A program made the position numbers and the translations under genes. Of a stretch of 64,000 nt of DNA, positions 54,572-63,634 are shown piece after piece. The stretch comes from Polyangiaceae bacterium (GTDB lineage Bacteria > Myxococcota_A > Polyangia > Polyangiales > Polyangiaceae). A model generated the notes under the pieces. That model was not told where the DNA came from and ran no database searches. It was given only the letters and a program-made list of their open reading frames with translations. How positions within the stretch are numbered: the first letter of the stretch is position 1; each line of letters begins with the position of its first letter. The stretch covers positions 1 to 64,000 of the forward strand of contig JAICQQ010000006.1 in assembly GCA_025937785.1 (NCBI GenBank), given 5' to 3'.

Positions 54572-56284
54572 CTACTCTTCGGCGGCGCCGCTTCCGGCGC
54601 GGCAGTCGGGCGCGAGCTTTTTGGTGGGCGTCCGATTCACGTACCGTCCGCGCAGGTGCGTCACGTACGCACAGCTCCGATCGCGCTTGAGCTTGGCTTC
54701 GGCGTCCGCCGCGTAGGTCGCGGGAGCTTTCGAAAGCCAGTCGTAGCTGCCACCGAGCCGCGCGACCGCGTCTTCGAAATTGGGCAGCCGATCGCCTCGC
54801 CGGATCAAGCGATCTTCGAGATAGACGGAGTAGATGAGCCGGAGCGCCTTCTTCTCCTTCGACCGCTTTTCGACGATGGGCAGCCCGCGCACGTAAGCGT
54901 TACTGTAGTGGTACTGCGCCGCTTCCACGCCGCGAAGCGGAAAGCCTTTGCGAAAGGTGCGAGCGCCGTTCGCTTGGTAGTAGTGATTGGCTATCAGCGC
55001 CGCCGACACCACGGCACACAGCGGAGCCAGAGCGATGACCACTACACGCGCCCAGCGACCCGCTGCGGGTCCGAGGGACCAGCGCCCGCGAACCCAGAGA
55101 GCGATTCGCTTCACTCCACGCCGCGCGAGCCCGACGAAGAACGCCGAATTAGTGGCCATGAGCAGGGGGCAGAGCACGATCATGTAACGTGGCTCGTTGC
55201 TGAGCCAGACCTTGATCGGCGAGATCTGGCGAATCGCGAAGGTCGTGAGGATCAACTGCAAGAAGACGATGAGCGCCACGGCTTTCGCCGGCGTTTGCTG
55301 CGCGAACACCGCCAGCCCCAGCGAGGTACCGAGGAACATGAACAGCGGAAACTTGATGCTCTCCCACGCGACCTGATAGCGCTCGAGGAGTTTCCAGAGC
55401 AGCGCCATCAGGTCGAGTTCTTTCTCGGCTTGTCGCGCGCTCTTCGCGACGGCGTCGGTGACGCTGTCCGCGCCTTGCACGCTGGTCGTCGCTTTGTGAA
55501 TCGTGCGCACCACGCCCCGGATGGTGCCGCCGCGATGTGATTCGGAGATGACGGCGAACTGCGAGCTGTATTCGGTGAAGATGTTGTACCAGAGCGTCTC
55601 GAGCAGGAAGCAGCCCACGAGGGCGGCTGCGAGCGCAAGCACGTCGCGACGAGCACCCCCGAAGAACCACGCCGCGAGCAGAATCCCTGGGGCGAACAGC
55701 AGGTTCGAGACCTTCGCCAGGTAAGCCCCGAACAAGAATAGGCCCACCAGAGCCAACAGCACACGCCGCCATCGGAGCGGGCCTTGGTAGCGCAGGTACC
55801 ACAACAGAAAGTAGACCGCGCCAGCCACGTAGGTGGCCTCGAACGCCTCGGGAAGCAGCTGCGAGCCGGCGCGCTCCATGGGTTCGAGGGTCAGAAACCA
55901 GAGCGCCGCGACGAGGCCGGCAAGTCTACCCCCCAGCTCTTGCCCCAGCTTGTAGCAGAACACGACGCCCAGCGTCGCCGCTGCGACCGGAGCGATGAAG
56001 TACACCGGCGCGCCGGTGCCCCAGATCTTCTGCGCGACGTACGCCCAGAAGTTGATGCCGAAGCGGGCCAGGTGATGGTTCCACGGGATCTCTTTGAAGG
56101 AGTTCGCGAACGACCACTGCTTGACGAAGAACCACTTGCGGATCGCGTCGCCCCCCGCCTCGATGTCCCACAGCGTCAGCCGGCGCACCCAAAGCGACAG
56201 CAAGATCAGCGCGGTGACGATGACGAGATCTTGCCAGTGACGCTTGAAGACACCCAGAGCGTTTGCCATGAGGGCACGCTGCAT
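54572..56284 (-). CDS. Polytopic glycosyltransferase-like membrane protein (PMT/ArnT type)
   Basis: 570 residues with ten or more hydrophobic segments. The N-terminal region LSLWVRRLTLWDIEAGGDAI places an acidic residue pair in the first large loop, where GT39/GT83 enzymes carry their catalytic Asp. FWFLTLEPMERAGSQLLPEA-like text in the second loop fits the same class. These enzymes transfer sugar from polyprenyl phosphate. AAGGG upstream supports ATG 56284. Divergent from another large membrane protein. Acceptor unknown. Confidence 0.78.
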   Translation of the reverse strand: MQRALMANALGVFKRHWQDLVIVTALILLSLWVRRLTLWDIEAGGDAIRKWFFVKQWSFANSFKEIPWNHHLARFGINFWAYVAQKIWGTGAPVYFIAPVAAATLGVVFCYKLGQELGGRLAGLVAALWFLTLEPMERAGSQLLPEAFEATYVAGAVYFLLWYLRYQGPLRWRRVLLALVGLFLFGAYLAKVSNLLFAPGILLAAWFFGGARRDVLALAAALVGCFLLETLWYNIFTEYSSQFAVISESHRGGTIRGVVRTIHKATTSVQGADSVTDAVAKSARQAEKELDLMALLWKLLERYQVAWESIKFPLFMFLGTSLGLAVFAQQTPAKAVALIVFLQLILTTFAIRQISPIKVWLSNEPRYMIVLCPLLMATNSAFFVGLARRGVKRIALWVRGRWSLGPAAGRWARVVVIALAPLCAVVSAALIANHYYQANGARTFRKGFPLRGVEAAQYHYSNAYVRGLPIVEKRSKEKKALRLIYSVYLEDRLIRRGDRLPNFEDAVARLGGSYDWLSKAPATYAADAEAKLKRDRSCAYVTHLRGRYVNRTPTKKLAPDCRAGSGAAEE

Positions 56285-56399
56285 CCCCGACCCTTACCCC
56301 ATCCCAATCGTTGCTGTCCAGCTGACGCAGCCCCTGCGCCTGGCCCCAGTTTTCTGGGGACTTCCCGCGGAGACGGTGCTAGCAGGCCATGGGACCCTG

Positions 56400-58262
56400 A
56401 TGGGACTTGTCGAGCGCGTCACGCATATTCTGGGAGCACTGCGTGCGTCCGTGGCGAGCATCCTCACGCCTTTCGGTACGCGGCTCGCGCGGGCGCTCGC
56501 GCCGGTTGGGGCACCACTCGGGCGCATCGGCAGGCGTTGCGGGCGTCTGTTCCTGCACGCCCGCGCGCAGCGAGCGCTGCACATCGTGAGCGCTGTGGCC
56601 GTACTCGCCAGCTTCGCGGCCTACGCCAGTGTGTGGCTGGGCTTCAACCAGCCGATGCTTCTGAACCCCGACCTGCAGTCGGATGACGCCCGTACGATCC
56701 TGATTCCGTTCCATCGCTACGACAGCGACCCCGCCCTCGCGGACGACCCCATTGCCAACGAGATGCTGGACATGGTCCCGCTCGGTGTGCACGCACTTTA
56801 TCGGGTACTGGTCCCGTTCAGCGACGTGTTCGTCGCCCCCAAGATCGTCCAGGCGCTCGCGTTCGCGCTGATACTCGTCGCCGGTGCCGTCTTGTGGCGC
56901 TCGCGCCGCGCGGGTCTCGGTGCCGGTGTGCTGCTGGTGTTCTTTCTGCTTCACGACTGGTTCGCGGTCGAGCGCATCTCGGGGGGCCTGCCCAGGGCTT
57001 TTGGGTTCCCGTGCTTCGCCCTGTGGCTCGCAGGTATCCTCGCCAACAATCGCTGGGCGCGTTTCGGAGCCCCGCTCATCAGCGCCGTCAGCTACCCCAC
57101 GGTCCTGCTGCTGATTCTGGCGGCCGAGGGGTTGTACGCGGTGCGAGGTCTCGGTAGTTCGAGCGCTCGGGTCGTCTGGCGACGACTCCGCCGCTACGCG
57201 GTGCTCTGTGCCGCCTGCCTCGTCGCGGTGTTGCCTGCAGCGCTCGGGAGCGGCGACGGAGGGCCGGTACACACGCTCGAACAGGCGCAGCTCGAGCCGG
57301 CGTTTGGCAAATCGGGCCGGCTCTGGATTCTACCGTTCGCCGAACCGAGCAAGGTCTTTCTCGAGACCTACATCGATCAGCTGTTGCCCAGGGGAGAGTC
57401 GCCCGTCGACGCCGTCCGCGACGCCTACGGCAACAACGCCGAAGTGTGGGCGACGACTCTGTTCGCGGGCCTGCTGCTCTTGGGGTTGATGCGCCTGGGC
57501 CCCAGCCCGACGGTCGCGCTCGCCTTCACTGCCGGCGCCGTGATCTTGTACCTGCTCTCGCGCGTACTGGCGTTCTCACTCTACTCGCCCGAGCGCTACT
57601 ACAGCTTCGGTATGCGAATGGCCGCAATGGCGCTGTTGATCAGTGTACCGGCGCGGTTGTTCCCGGCGCTGCGGCGCCGCCCACGCGCGATTTTGACCAA
57701 CAGCGTGGCGGCGCTCGTACTGCTCTTGGTGTGGACGACCACGGGGCACGGTCAGAAGGCGCCGAGCGGTATGTTCGTGAACGCGAACGATGAGCGTCCG
57801 CTCCACGACTTCGTGCGGACCTTGCCCAAGAACGCGCGCTTTGCCTCACATCCCATGGACGGCGACGGCATCCCCTACTTCGGCGCGCGCGCCACGATGG
57901 GCACTTTCGAGACGTTGCAGCCATGGTTCGTGGACTCTTGGCGCCGCCAAAAAGATCGCTGCCACGCCACCCTGCGTGCGATGTACGCGACGCAGCAGAG
58001 CGACGTACTGGCTTACGCCAAGGAGCACGGCGTGACGCACTTCTTGGTCAACCAGCAGCGCTATCGCTCTAATTTCGCGGCCAAATCAGCGTCGTTTCAA
58101 CCGTTCACGAGCTACGCGCGTACCCTGGTTTCGGGCCACACACGGCAAGACTTCGTCATGGGCAAAGTACCCAAGAGCGCCATCGTCTTTCAAACCAGCA
58201 AGTGGCAGGTCGTCGACGCCGAAAAGCTCCGCCAAGCCTGGCAATCCGGCGCAGCGCCATAA
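56400..58262 (+). CDS. Large polytopic membrane protein, glycosyltransferase-like
   Basis: About 620 residues. After a basic N-terminus, hydrophobic segments include LHIVSAVAVLASFAAYASVW, IVQALAFALILVAGAVLWRS, AGVLLVFFLLHDWFAVERIS, ISAVSYPTVLLLILAAEGLY and ALLISVPARLF. The first loop carries NPDLQSDDART, a conserved acidic pair. A soluble C-terminal part has VTHFLVNQQRYRS. The layout is that of uncharacterised bacterial GT-C-type proteins. No signal motifs fix the substrate. ATG 56400 is the first in-frame start clear of the divergent gene. Confidence 0.7.
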   Translation: MGLVERVTHILGALRASVASILTPFGTRLARALAPVGAPLGRIGRRCGRLFLHARAQRALHIVSAVAVLASFAAYASVWLGFNQPMLLNPDLQSDDARTILIPFHRYDSDPALADDPIANEMLDMVPLGVHALYRVLVPFSDVFVAPKIVQALAFALILVAGAVLWRSRRAGLGAGVLLVFFLLHDWFAVERISGGLPRAFGFPCFALWLAGILANNRWARFGAPLISAVSYPTVLLLILAAEGLYAVRGLGSSSARVVWRRLRRYAVLCAACLVAVLPAALGSGDGGPVHTLEQAQLEPAFGKSGRLWILPFAEPSKVFLETYIDQLLPRGESPVDAVRDAYGNNAEVWATTLFAGLLLLGLMRLGPSPTVALAFTAGAVILYLLSRVLAFSLYSPERYYSFGMRMAAMALLISVPARLFPALRRRPRAILTNSVAALVLLLVWTTTGHGQKAPSGMFVNANDERPLHDFVRTLPKNARFASHPMDGDGIPYFGARATMGTFETLQPWFVDSWRRQKDRCHATLRAMYATQQSDVLAYAKEHGVTHFLVNQQRYRSNFAAKSASFQPFTSYARTLVSGHTRQDFVMGKVPKSAIVFQTSKWQVVDAEKLRQAWQSGAAP

Positions 58263-58276
58263 CGACTCGAGCGTTC

Positions 58277-59146
58277 CTAGGGCTCGTGGGTTTCGAAGCG
58301 ACCGAGTACGCTGTCGTCTTCGATGCGGCGGCACAGCTCGTGGAGCTCGGTCAGGCGGGGGCCGCCCCAGCGCAAGTCGTCGAGGCTTTCGGGGAGCGGG
58401 ACGTCGAGGCGTAAGGTGGCGAGCTTTCGGTAGAGCAGGCTCGCGTCGCGTAGCTCGCGTAGGTTGGCTGCGAGGGCCGGCGCACCGCGGACCTTGACCG
58501 TCCACGCGCGGTCGTCGTCGGGAATGTGTTCGAGGTGCCCGTACTCAGCCAGCACACACGCGGCGGATTTGGCGCCCCACCGCGGGATGCCGGGAATGCC
58601 GTCGGCGGTGTCGCCCACCAGCGCCAGATAGTCCGGGACCGATGCCGGTGATATTCCCAGTTTTTCGATGACCCCGGCCTCGTCGTAAGTTCGGTTGCGC
58701 AGGCGGTCGTGCGTAACGACGCGTTGACCACGCACACACTGCAGAAGATCCTTGTCCGGACTCAGAATCACGACTTGCTCGACGTCGGGGGCAAAACGGG
58801 CTGCCGCAGTCGCGAGCGCATCGTCGGCTTCGAACTCGACCATCGGCCAGCACACGAACCCGAGCGCACGCACCGCGGCTTCTGCCAGCGGGAACTGCGA
58901 CCACAGCGCGGGATCGATGCCCTCGCCCGTCTTGTATCCCAAAAAGAGTTCGTTACGGAAGGACTCGATCACGTGGTCGAAGGCGCACGCTACATGCGTC
59001 ACGCCGGGCTGCCGGGCAAACCCCGCCAGGCTCAACAAGAGCGAGCGCGTCGCCCCCACCTCTTCACCAGAAGCGGTGAGCTTACTCGGGGCCCCGTAGA
59101 ACGCGCGAAAAAGCTCGTAGGTACCGTCGAACAGGTGCGCTTTCAC
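58277..59146 (-). CDS. 5'-3' exonuclease / flap endonuclease domain protein
   Basis: 289 residues of the PolA N-terminal (FEN-like, ExoIX) family. Metal ligands are visible in LFDGTYELFRA, VEFEADDALATAAAR, ILSPDKDLLQCV and VGDTADGIPGIPRWGAKSA, the last holding the helix-hairpin-helix. No polymerase domain follows. Start is GTG 59146, which overlaps the stop of a 29-codon frame upstream (GTGA). Role in DNA repair or RNA primer removal. Confidence 0.93.
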   Translation of the reverse strand: MKAHLFDGTYELFRAFYGAPSKLTASGEEVGATRSLLLSLAGFARQPGVTHVACAFDHVIESFRNELFLGYKTGEGIDPALWSQFPLAEAAVRALGFVCWPMVEFEADDALATAAARFAPDVEQVVILSPDKDLLQCVRGQRVVTHDRLRNRTYDEAGVIEKLGISPASVPDYLALVGDTADGIPGIPRWGAKSAACVLAEYGHLEHIPDDDRAWTVKVRGAPALAANLRELRDASLLYRKLATLRLDVPLPESLDDLRWGGPRLTELHELCRRIEDDSVLGRFETHEP

Positions 59147-59232
59147 CGTGCATCCTTGGCCAAGCGGACGCCCTCGATGAACAGCTGGCGCGACGTGCGC
59201 TGCAAGCGCTGGTCCAGTTCGGCGGCAAGCAT
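59143..59232 (-). CDS. Possible 29-residue coupled peptide before the exonuclease
   Basis: MLAAELDQRLQRTSRQLFIE plus nine more residues, ending with TGA that overlaps the exonuclease GTG. It is charged and helix-forming. No strong ribosome-binding site, so it may be only a coupling leader or chance. Confidence 0.3.
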   Translation of the reverse strand: MLAAELDQRLQRTSRQLFIEGVRLAKDAR

Positions 59233-59559
59233 CGGACTTTCAGCTTAACTCGAAACGCCCTACGCCGGCGGTGCCTCGGTGGTTCGACAGCTGCGCGCTG
59301 CGGCGTTCGGCTCCACGCTTGGTTCGCGGCATCGAACGGCTGCTTTGGGCTTTCGCTCGCGGAGCGGCTCGGGGGCAAGAGCGCGTGAAACCGGCGCTCG
59401 TCGCCGGCATTGCCACTAAATCGCCTCTTTTCGAGCGGTTGAGGCAACCGCTCGCCGTGGCCCGGCGCGACTCTGGGACCGGGACGAAGGCGGATTAGCC
59501 CTTGCACTCTCGAAGTCCCCTAGACCAGAATGGCGCCGGAATCTCAGAGGATTACGATT

Positions 59560-59907
59560 ATGCGTCTTGCTCGTACCGTACTTATTGCGTCCAGCGTTGC
59601 GCTTCTGGGCGCTGCCAGCTGCACCCTGATCACTGACGTCGATCGCACGGACATTCCCCCTCCGAACGAGGGTAGCGGCGGCAGCAACGGCGGCTCGGGT
59701 GGCAGCGGGACCGGCGGCAGTACGACGAGCGCCGGCGGCACCAGTGCGGGCGGCAGCGGTGGAACCGAGCCTGGCGCCGGTGGCAGCGCGGGAAGCCCCG
59801 GCACCGGCGGCGCGACGAATACCACGGGCGGGGCCGCGGGTGGCGCCGGCGAAGCGGGTGGCGTCGGTGAAGCCGGTGGCGCCGGTGAAGCGGGCGCTCC
59901 CGGCTAA
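59560..59907 (+). CDS. Gly-rich lipoprotein
   Basis: About 115 residues from ATG 59560 (an in-frame ATG 30 bp upstream is less likely). Signal TVLIASSVALLGAASC with the lipidated Cys near 21, then TLITDVDRTDIPPPNEG, and about 80 residues almost wholly Gly, Ser, Ala and Thr (GGSNGGSGGSGTGGST; GAAGGAGEAGGVGEAG). Probably an exposed, unstructured surface protein. AGAGG about 9 nt upstream. Function unknown. Confidence 0.7.
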   Translation: MRLARTVLIASSVALLGAASCTLITDVDRTDIPPPNEGSGGSNGGSGGSGTGGSTTSAGGTSAGGSGGTEPGAGGSAGSPGTGGATNTTGGAAGGAGEAGGVGEAGGAGEAGAPG

Positions 59908-59960
59908 CTCACGCGCTCTCTAAATTTTCCGGGTCCCGGGACCGCTAGTGATGGTGAGGT

Positions 59961-60887
59961 ATGCTCGCCAGTCGACGCGCGTTCTTGTCGGCGTTCGCCA
60001 CCTGTGCAGTGCCCGCGGTCGCTAAAGCCCGCGTCGAGCAGGCTCCAGCGGACGAAACAGCGAGCGAATTCGCGGTCCACGAGCTGAGCTTCGATCGCGT
60101 CGAGCGCTCGATGCAGCGCGCCCGCGTCTACGTCCCACATGAACTGACAGGCGACCAGGAGTGGCCCGTCGCAGTCCTGCTTCATGGCTACGCGCAGGCG
60201 CTCGCCGACAGCCGCGCGCTGTCAGCCTGGGGCTCGGAGTACGACGCGCTGGGCGCCTATCGCAGCCTGGCGCACGGAGAGGTACCGCACACCGCAGCCC
60301 TCGGAGCCGCGCGAGTCCAGGCCATCAGCGATAGCCTGCAGGCGACACCCTTTCGAGGCATGGTATTGGTGGCGCCGGTCACGCCGATCCCATACTTTCA
60401 GCGCAACTTGGGCCAGGCCCTGACGGCCTACGCGGACTGGATGCAGCAAACGCTGCTGCCCGCCGTCGCCCAGCTAGCGCCGATTTCGACCGCGCCCGAG
60501 GCGCTAGGGCTCACCGGTGTGAGCATGGGTGGGCTCGTGGGGCTCGAGCTGATGTGGCGCTTCCCGGAACGGTTCGGTGCTTTCTGCGGCATCCAGATCG
60601 CGATCAAACGATCGCAGGCAGAGCCCTACGCGTGGCTGCTGCAGCGCGCCTTCGCACGGCTCGGCAGTGGCCGCAGCAGACCCGTGCGCGTGGTAACCTC
60701 GACGCGTGACACCTACCGCTGGTCGAACCAGGCCTTCTACCAAGCCCTGAGACGCAGCAACATCGACGCTTCGTTCGAACTCAGAGACGGCGGTCACACC
60801 TCCCGCTGGATGCGGAACGCAGGTTCCCTCGAATCGCTCTATTGGCTGGATCGGACGCTGCAGGTGCCCGAGCCCCCTCCGCGCTGA
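59961..60887 (+). CDS. Secreted alpha/beta-hydrolase (esterase), Tat-type signal
   Basis: 308 residues. N-terminus SRRAFLSAFATCAVPAVAKA has the twin-Arg motif. The hydrolase fold begins with VYVPHELTG and the oxyanion loop VLLHGYAQA; the nucleophile is Ser188 in GVSMGGLVG. The catalytic His is likely in DGGHTSRWM. Similar in pattern to PHB-depolymerase or S-formylglutathione hydrolase-like esterases; substrate not known. Follows the Gly-rich lipoprotein by 53 bp. Confidence 0.88.
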   Translation: MLASRRAFLSAFATCAVPAVAKARVEQAPADETASEFAVHELSFDRVERSMQRARVYVPHELTGDQEWPVAVLLHGYAQALADSRALSAWGSEYDALGAYRSLAHGEVPHTAALGAARVQAISDSLQATPFRGMVLVAPVTPIPYFQRNLGQALTAYADWMQQTLLPAVAQLAPISTAPEALGLTGVSMGGLVGLELMWRFPERFGAFCGIQIAIKRSQAEPYAWLLQRAFARLGSGRSRPVRVVTSTRDTYRWSNQAFYQALRRSNIDASFELRDGGHTSRWMRNAGSLESLYWLDRTLQVPEPPPR

Positions 60888-60918
60888 GCGTTGCCGGCTC
60901 AAAAGCCTGCGCTCGCCG

Positions 60919-62175
60919 TCAGAGGTAGAAATGCAGCTGAGCCAATAGCTGCGTCCCAGCGCTTTGACGCTTGATGGCGTCGAGCCGCAGCTCGAACTGT
61001 CTGTAGAAGAACCAGTCGATCGATCCCCAGGCGCCGAAGCGCGGTTTCCCGCGCCCCTCGGTCTGCTGGTTGGTGTCGGTCTCTTCCCCCGCGAGCCCTT
61101 GGTCCAATACCTCACCCGTGACCATGAAATGAAGGCCCTGGACGAGCTCGTAGTCGAACTGCACGAAGCCGGTGTAGCCCGTGGTCGTGTCCGTGGTCAA
61201 AAGCAGGTCGGCTTCGCCGTAGACCGCCAGCGAATCGAAAAGCTTGGCGCGGCCGATCAGACCGTGCGCTTGGCGCCACACGTCTTCACGCAACGTGATG
61301 CGGTCCTCGTCTGCGAACGTCGCCAGGCTGCTAGCTCCGATCGCCAGCTCGGGGCTGGGTAGATACTCGAAGAAGAGACTGTAGCCACGCTCACGTAGTT
61401 TGTCGGGGCTGACCTGAAAGTTACCCGCGATCCCCATGATCTCGCCGCGGAAGGTCTCCCCGGTGTACGCCAGCGCCGCGCCATGCTGCTGATCGCTCTC
61501 GCGATCGGTGCGTGTTGCTTCGCGGGCCCACAGCGTGTGCTCCGGAACGCGAACGCCGAACGGCAGGTTCATGCGCCCCAAGCGCAAGAGGTAGTTATCA
61601 TCCGCACCTAGATCGAAGCCGAGCCAGTGCGTGCGCGAGACCATGTTGTACTGCTCGCCTTGGCCGTGAGTGACTTGAGCGGCGCGCGCGTGGGGCGACC
61701 CCACCTTGACCTTCGAGATGCCAGCGCTGGCGGCGGCGCGGACGAAGTCAGCGCGAACCTGCCCGTACAAGTCGCCCATCATGATCGGGATGATAGTGAG
61801 CGGGTCGTCGGCGCCCGGCTCGTAAATGTTCAAATTACGAAAGCTGCCGCTGAGCAACAGGTTGTCCGGCGTGTCCACGGCCCCCCAGAGGAAGCCCGTG
61901 TCCGGTTCCTCGTCGCCCTCTGCCGGTTCACCGTATTGCATGCGGAGCAACACGTCCCCCTCGAGACGTCCGTAGGACGATAGCAACTCGCCTCCGGAAG
62001 GATCCGCATGACAGCTCGAACACGCCGCGTACCCGTGGCGGATCATCCAGGTGTAAGCATGGGCAGGCTGGGCCCAGCACACGATCGCAAGCGTTGCCAG
62101 TGTCAGGCACCACAACAGCAGGTGCTGAGGGTGCCTTCTGGGTTTGTGTTCGCCGAGCCCACCGCGGAGCAGCAT
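60919..62175 (-). CDS. Outer-membrane beta-barrel with an N-terminal haem c motif
   Basis: 418 residues. Signal peptide to about residue 40 (LATLAIVCWAQPAHA), then IRHGYAACSSCHADPSGGEL with a single CxxCH (Cys52, Cys55, His56) and LLSSYGR. The remaining residues make a porin-like barrel of about 16 strands: LSGSFRNLNIYEP, YLLRLGRMNLPFGVRVPEHT, YSLFFEYLPSPELAIGASSL, ending in LLAQLHFYL with C-terminal aromatic residues. A haem attached to a barrel could transfer electrons across the outer membrane. Convergent with the esterase, upstream of a YceI gene. Confidence 0.82.
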   Translation of the reverse strand: MLLRGGLGEHKPRRHPQHLLLWCLTLATLAIVCWAQPAHAYTWMIRHGYAACSSCHADPSGGELLSSYGRLEGDVLLRMQYGEPAEGDEEPDTGFLWGAVDTPDNLLLSGSFRNLNIYEPGADDPLTIIPIMMGDLYGQVRADFVRAAASAGISKVKVGSPHARAAQVTHGQGEQYNMVSRTHWLGFDLGADDNYLLRLGRMNLPFGVRVPEHTLWAREATRTDRESDQQHGAALAYTGETFRGEIMGIAGNFQVSPDKLRERGYSLFFEYLPSPELAIGASSLATFADEDRITLREDVWRQAHGLIGRAKLFDSLAVYGEADLLLTTDTTTGYTGFVQFDYELVQGLHFMVTGEVLDQGLAGEETDTNQQTEGRGKPRFGAWGSIDWFFYRQFELRLDAIKRQSAGTQLLAQLHFYL

Positions 62176-62242
62176 CCGAGCTGTTTTAGTCGCTCCTAGG
62201 ACTGAACGTCAAACGTTTCCGGGAGTTCCGGCGTAGTCACTC

Positions 62243-62809
62243 TCAAGGCTGTTTATCTAGAGTGAAGGATGCGGAGACCGCGACGGCGTCTGCGACGCAA
62301 ACTTCTGCCTTGCAGATCGGTTCCTTGATCCCGTGCTTCTTGAGGCTAATCGTGAAATTCCCGTCAACCTTGACCTTGTTGCCGGTCTCGGTCGCCGTGT
62401 ACGAGAAATCTACGGGCTTGGTGACTCCATGAAAGGTGAGCTGTCCCTTTCCTGACTTCTTGCCGCCCGCGCTGAGCTCGCTGGCCTTCACCCTCAACGC
62501 CACTTCCGGAAACTTCTTGAACTCCAGCTCTTTTTTGGCGTGGTTGTAGCGCATTTTGTCCATGGTGCCGTTGCCGAAGCTCATCATGTGCAGATCCGTC
62601 TTCAGCACGAGGAACTCACCTTCCGTTTGGGCAACGGTCAGACGTGGCACGGTGCCCTTGATGTCGATGGTTCCCTTCATGGCTGTCGTCGCGAAGCTGA
62701 TCTTGTCTTGCGACCCCTCCGCCTTCTTGTAGCCAGCAGCGTGCGCCAGCGCCGCCACGCACATCGCACTCGACAAGAGCCCAATCGTTACCTTGCTTCG
62801 AATCTTCAT
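62243..62809 (-). CDS. YceI-family periplasmic protein
   Basis: About 188 residues. Signal VTIGLLSSAMCVAALAHAAG. The YceI beta-barrel lipocalin-like fold is shown by FATTAMKGTIDIKGTVPRLT, LKTDLHMMSFGNGTMDKMRY, KKFPEVALRVKASEL and GQLTFHGVTKPVDFSYTATE. Members bind isoprenoid or lipid molecules. A Cys pair near the end (PICKAEVCVADA) is unusual. AAGG about 8 nt upstream favours ATG 62809. Confidence 0.92.
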   Translation of the reverse strand: MKIRSKVTIGLLSSAMCVAALAHAAGYKKAEGSQDKISFATTAMKGTIDIKGTVPRLTVAQTEGEFLVLKTDLHMMSFGNGTMDKMRYNHAKKELEFKKFPEVALRVKASELSAGGKKSGKGQLTFHGVTKPVDFSYTATETGNKVKVDGNFTISLKKHGIKEPICKAEVCVADAVAVSASFTLDKQP

Positions 62810-62818
62810 GTTGCTCAC

Positions 62819-63196
62819 CTTGAGGGATGGGGTACCCGTCGGTTCGACGTGACGGGGCGAGATATATTCACCCTACGGGGGGACTGGCGAAAACCTTCCC
62901 GATCACCGAGGTGGCTTGGAATATACCCAGAAAATCGCGGTTGGCTCGGCTCAAGCGAGCCGTAAATTTTTCCAGGTTGCGTGTGGGTGTCGGAAAAGTG
63001 GCCCCATTGTAGATGTGGAAATACGATGGCAGCACGCGGCGATTTTCCCGCAGCAAAGACGGCGGGCGCTGCGACCAACGGTCGCGAGCTGGTTCAGCTG
63101 TGCGCGGTCCCGCAGGCCTGCCCGCCAAACCTGGTACCGTTGCCGCGACGCCCCACCGTTCGGGGGAAGCGGACGCTCGTACTCGTCAAACAGGTG
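62819..63196. other. Gene-free stretch
   Basis: 378 bp between the YceI and CULT genes, both leftward. A GGCTCG/CGAGCC hairpin around 62950-62975 is flanked by a T-run on its right side. It might end CULT transcription. Otherwise nothing recognisable. Confidence 0.4.
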
Positions 63197-63634
63197 TCAC
63201 TCGGACCGCGAAAGCGTTACGGCGCCGCGGCTGAGCGCGACGAACTCGCGAAGCGCCCCTGCGTGGGTCGCCTCGAAGTGCCAGCCGATGTGCGAGCGAC
63301 AGCCGACGCAGGTGCCAATCCGCCAAGCAAACCCCGAGAACCAGGTAAATTCGGTGGTGGCGTGCTGGTCGAAGGCGCCGCCGACCACATGAGTGACCAA
63401 GAGCAGCTCGAAGAATCGGCCGTGCGGGTTGGCAAACACCAGCGGCCCTTGCGAGCCCGCGTCGAGTACCCAGTCCTCACGGGCGAGCCGCCTCCCGCAC
63501 GCGGCACACACGTACCAGCCCTTGTTTCCCGCCTCGAGCTCATCACCCGATTGCGCATGCTCACCGGTCGGGAGTGGCGCGCTGCCGGCAGGCGCGCGCC
63601 GGCGTGCGTCCGCAAGCATGCCAGCGGCTGGCAT
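63197..63634 (-). CDS. CULT-domain (cereblon-like) protein
   Basis: 145 residues, almost one domain. Zinc ligands are the two Cys pairs CAAC (43, 46) and CVGC (109, 112). The ligand cage is three Trp at 98, 104 and 118 (WFSGFAW and HIGW), with the 6 and 14 residue spacing of human cereblon Trp380, 386, 400. FANPHG (68-72) is also family typical. CULT domains bind cyclic imide groups, such as those at damaged protein C-termini. A start at 63634 shares TGATG with the upstream gene stop, so translation is coupled. Confidence 0.85.
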   Translation of the reverse strand: MPAAGMLADARRRAPAGSAPLPTGEHAQSGDELEAGNKGWYVCAACGRRLAREDWVLDAGSQGPLVFANPHGRFFELLLVTHVVGGAFDQHATTEFTWFSGFAWRIGTCVGCRSHIGWHFEATHAGALREFVALSRGAVTLSRSE

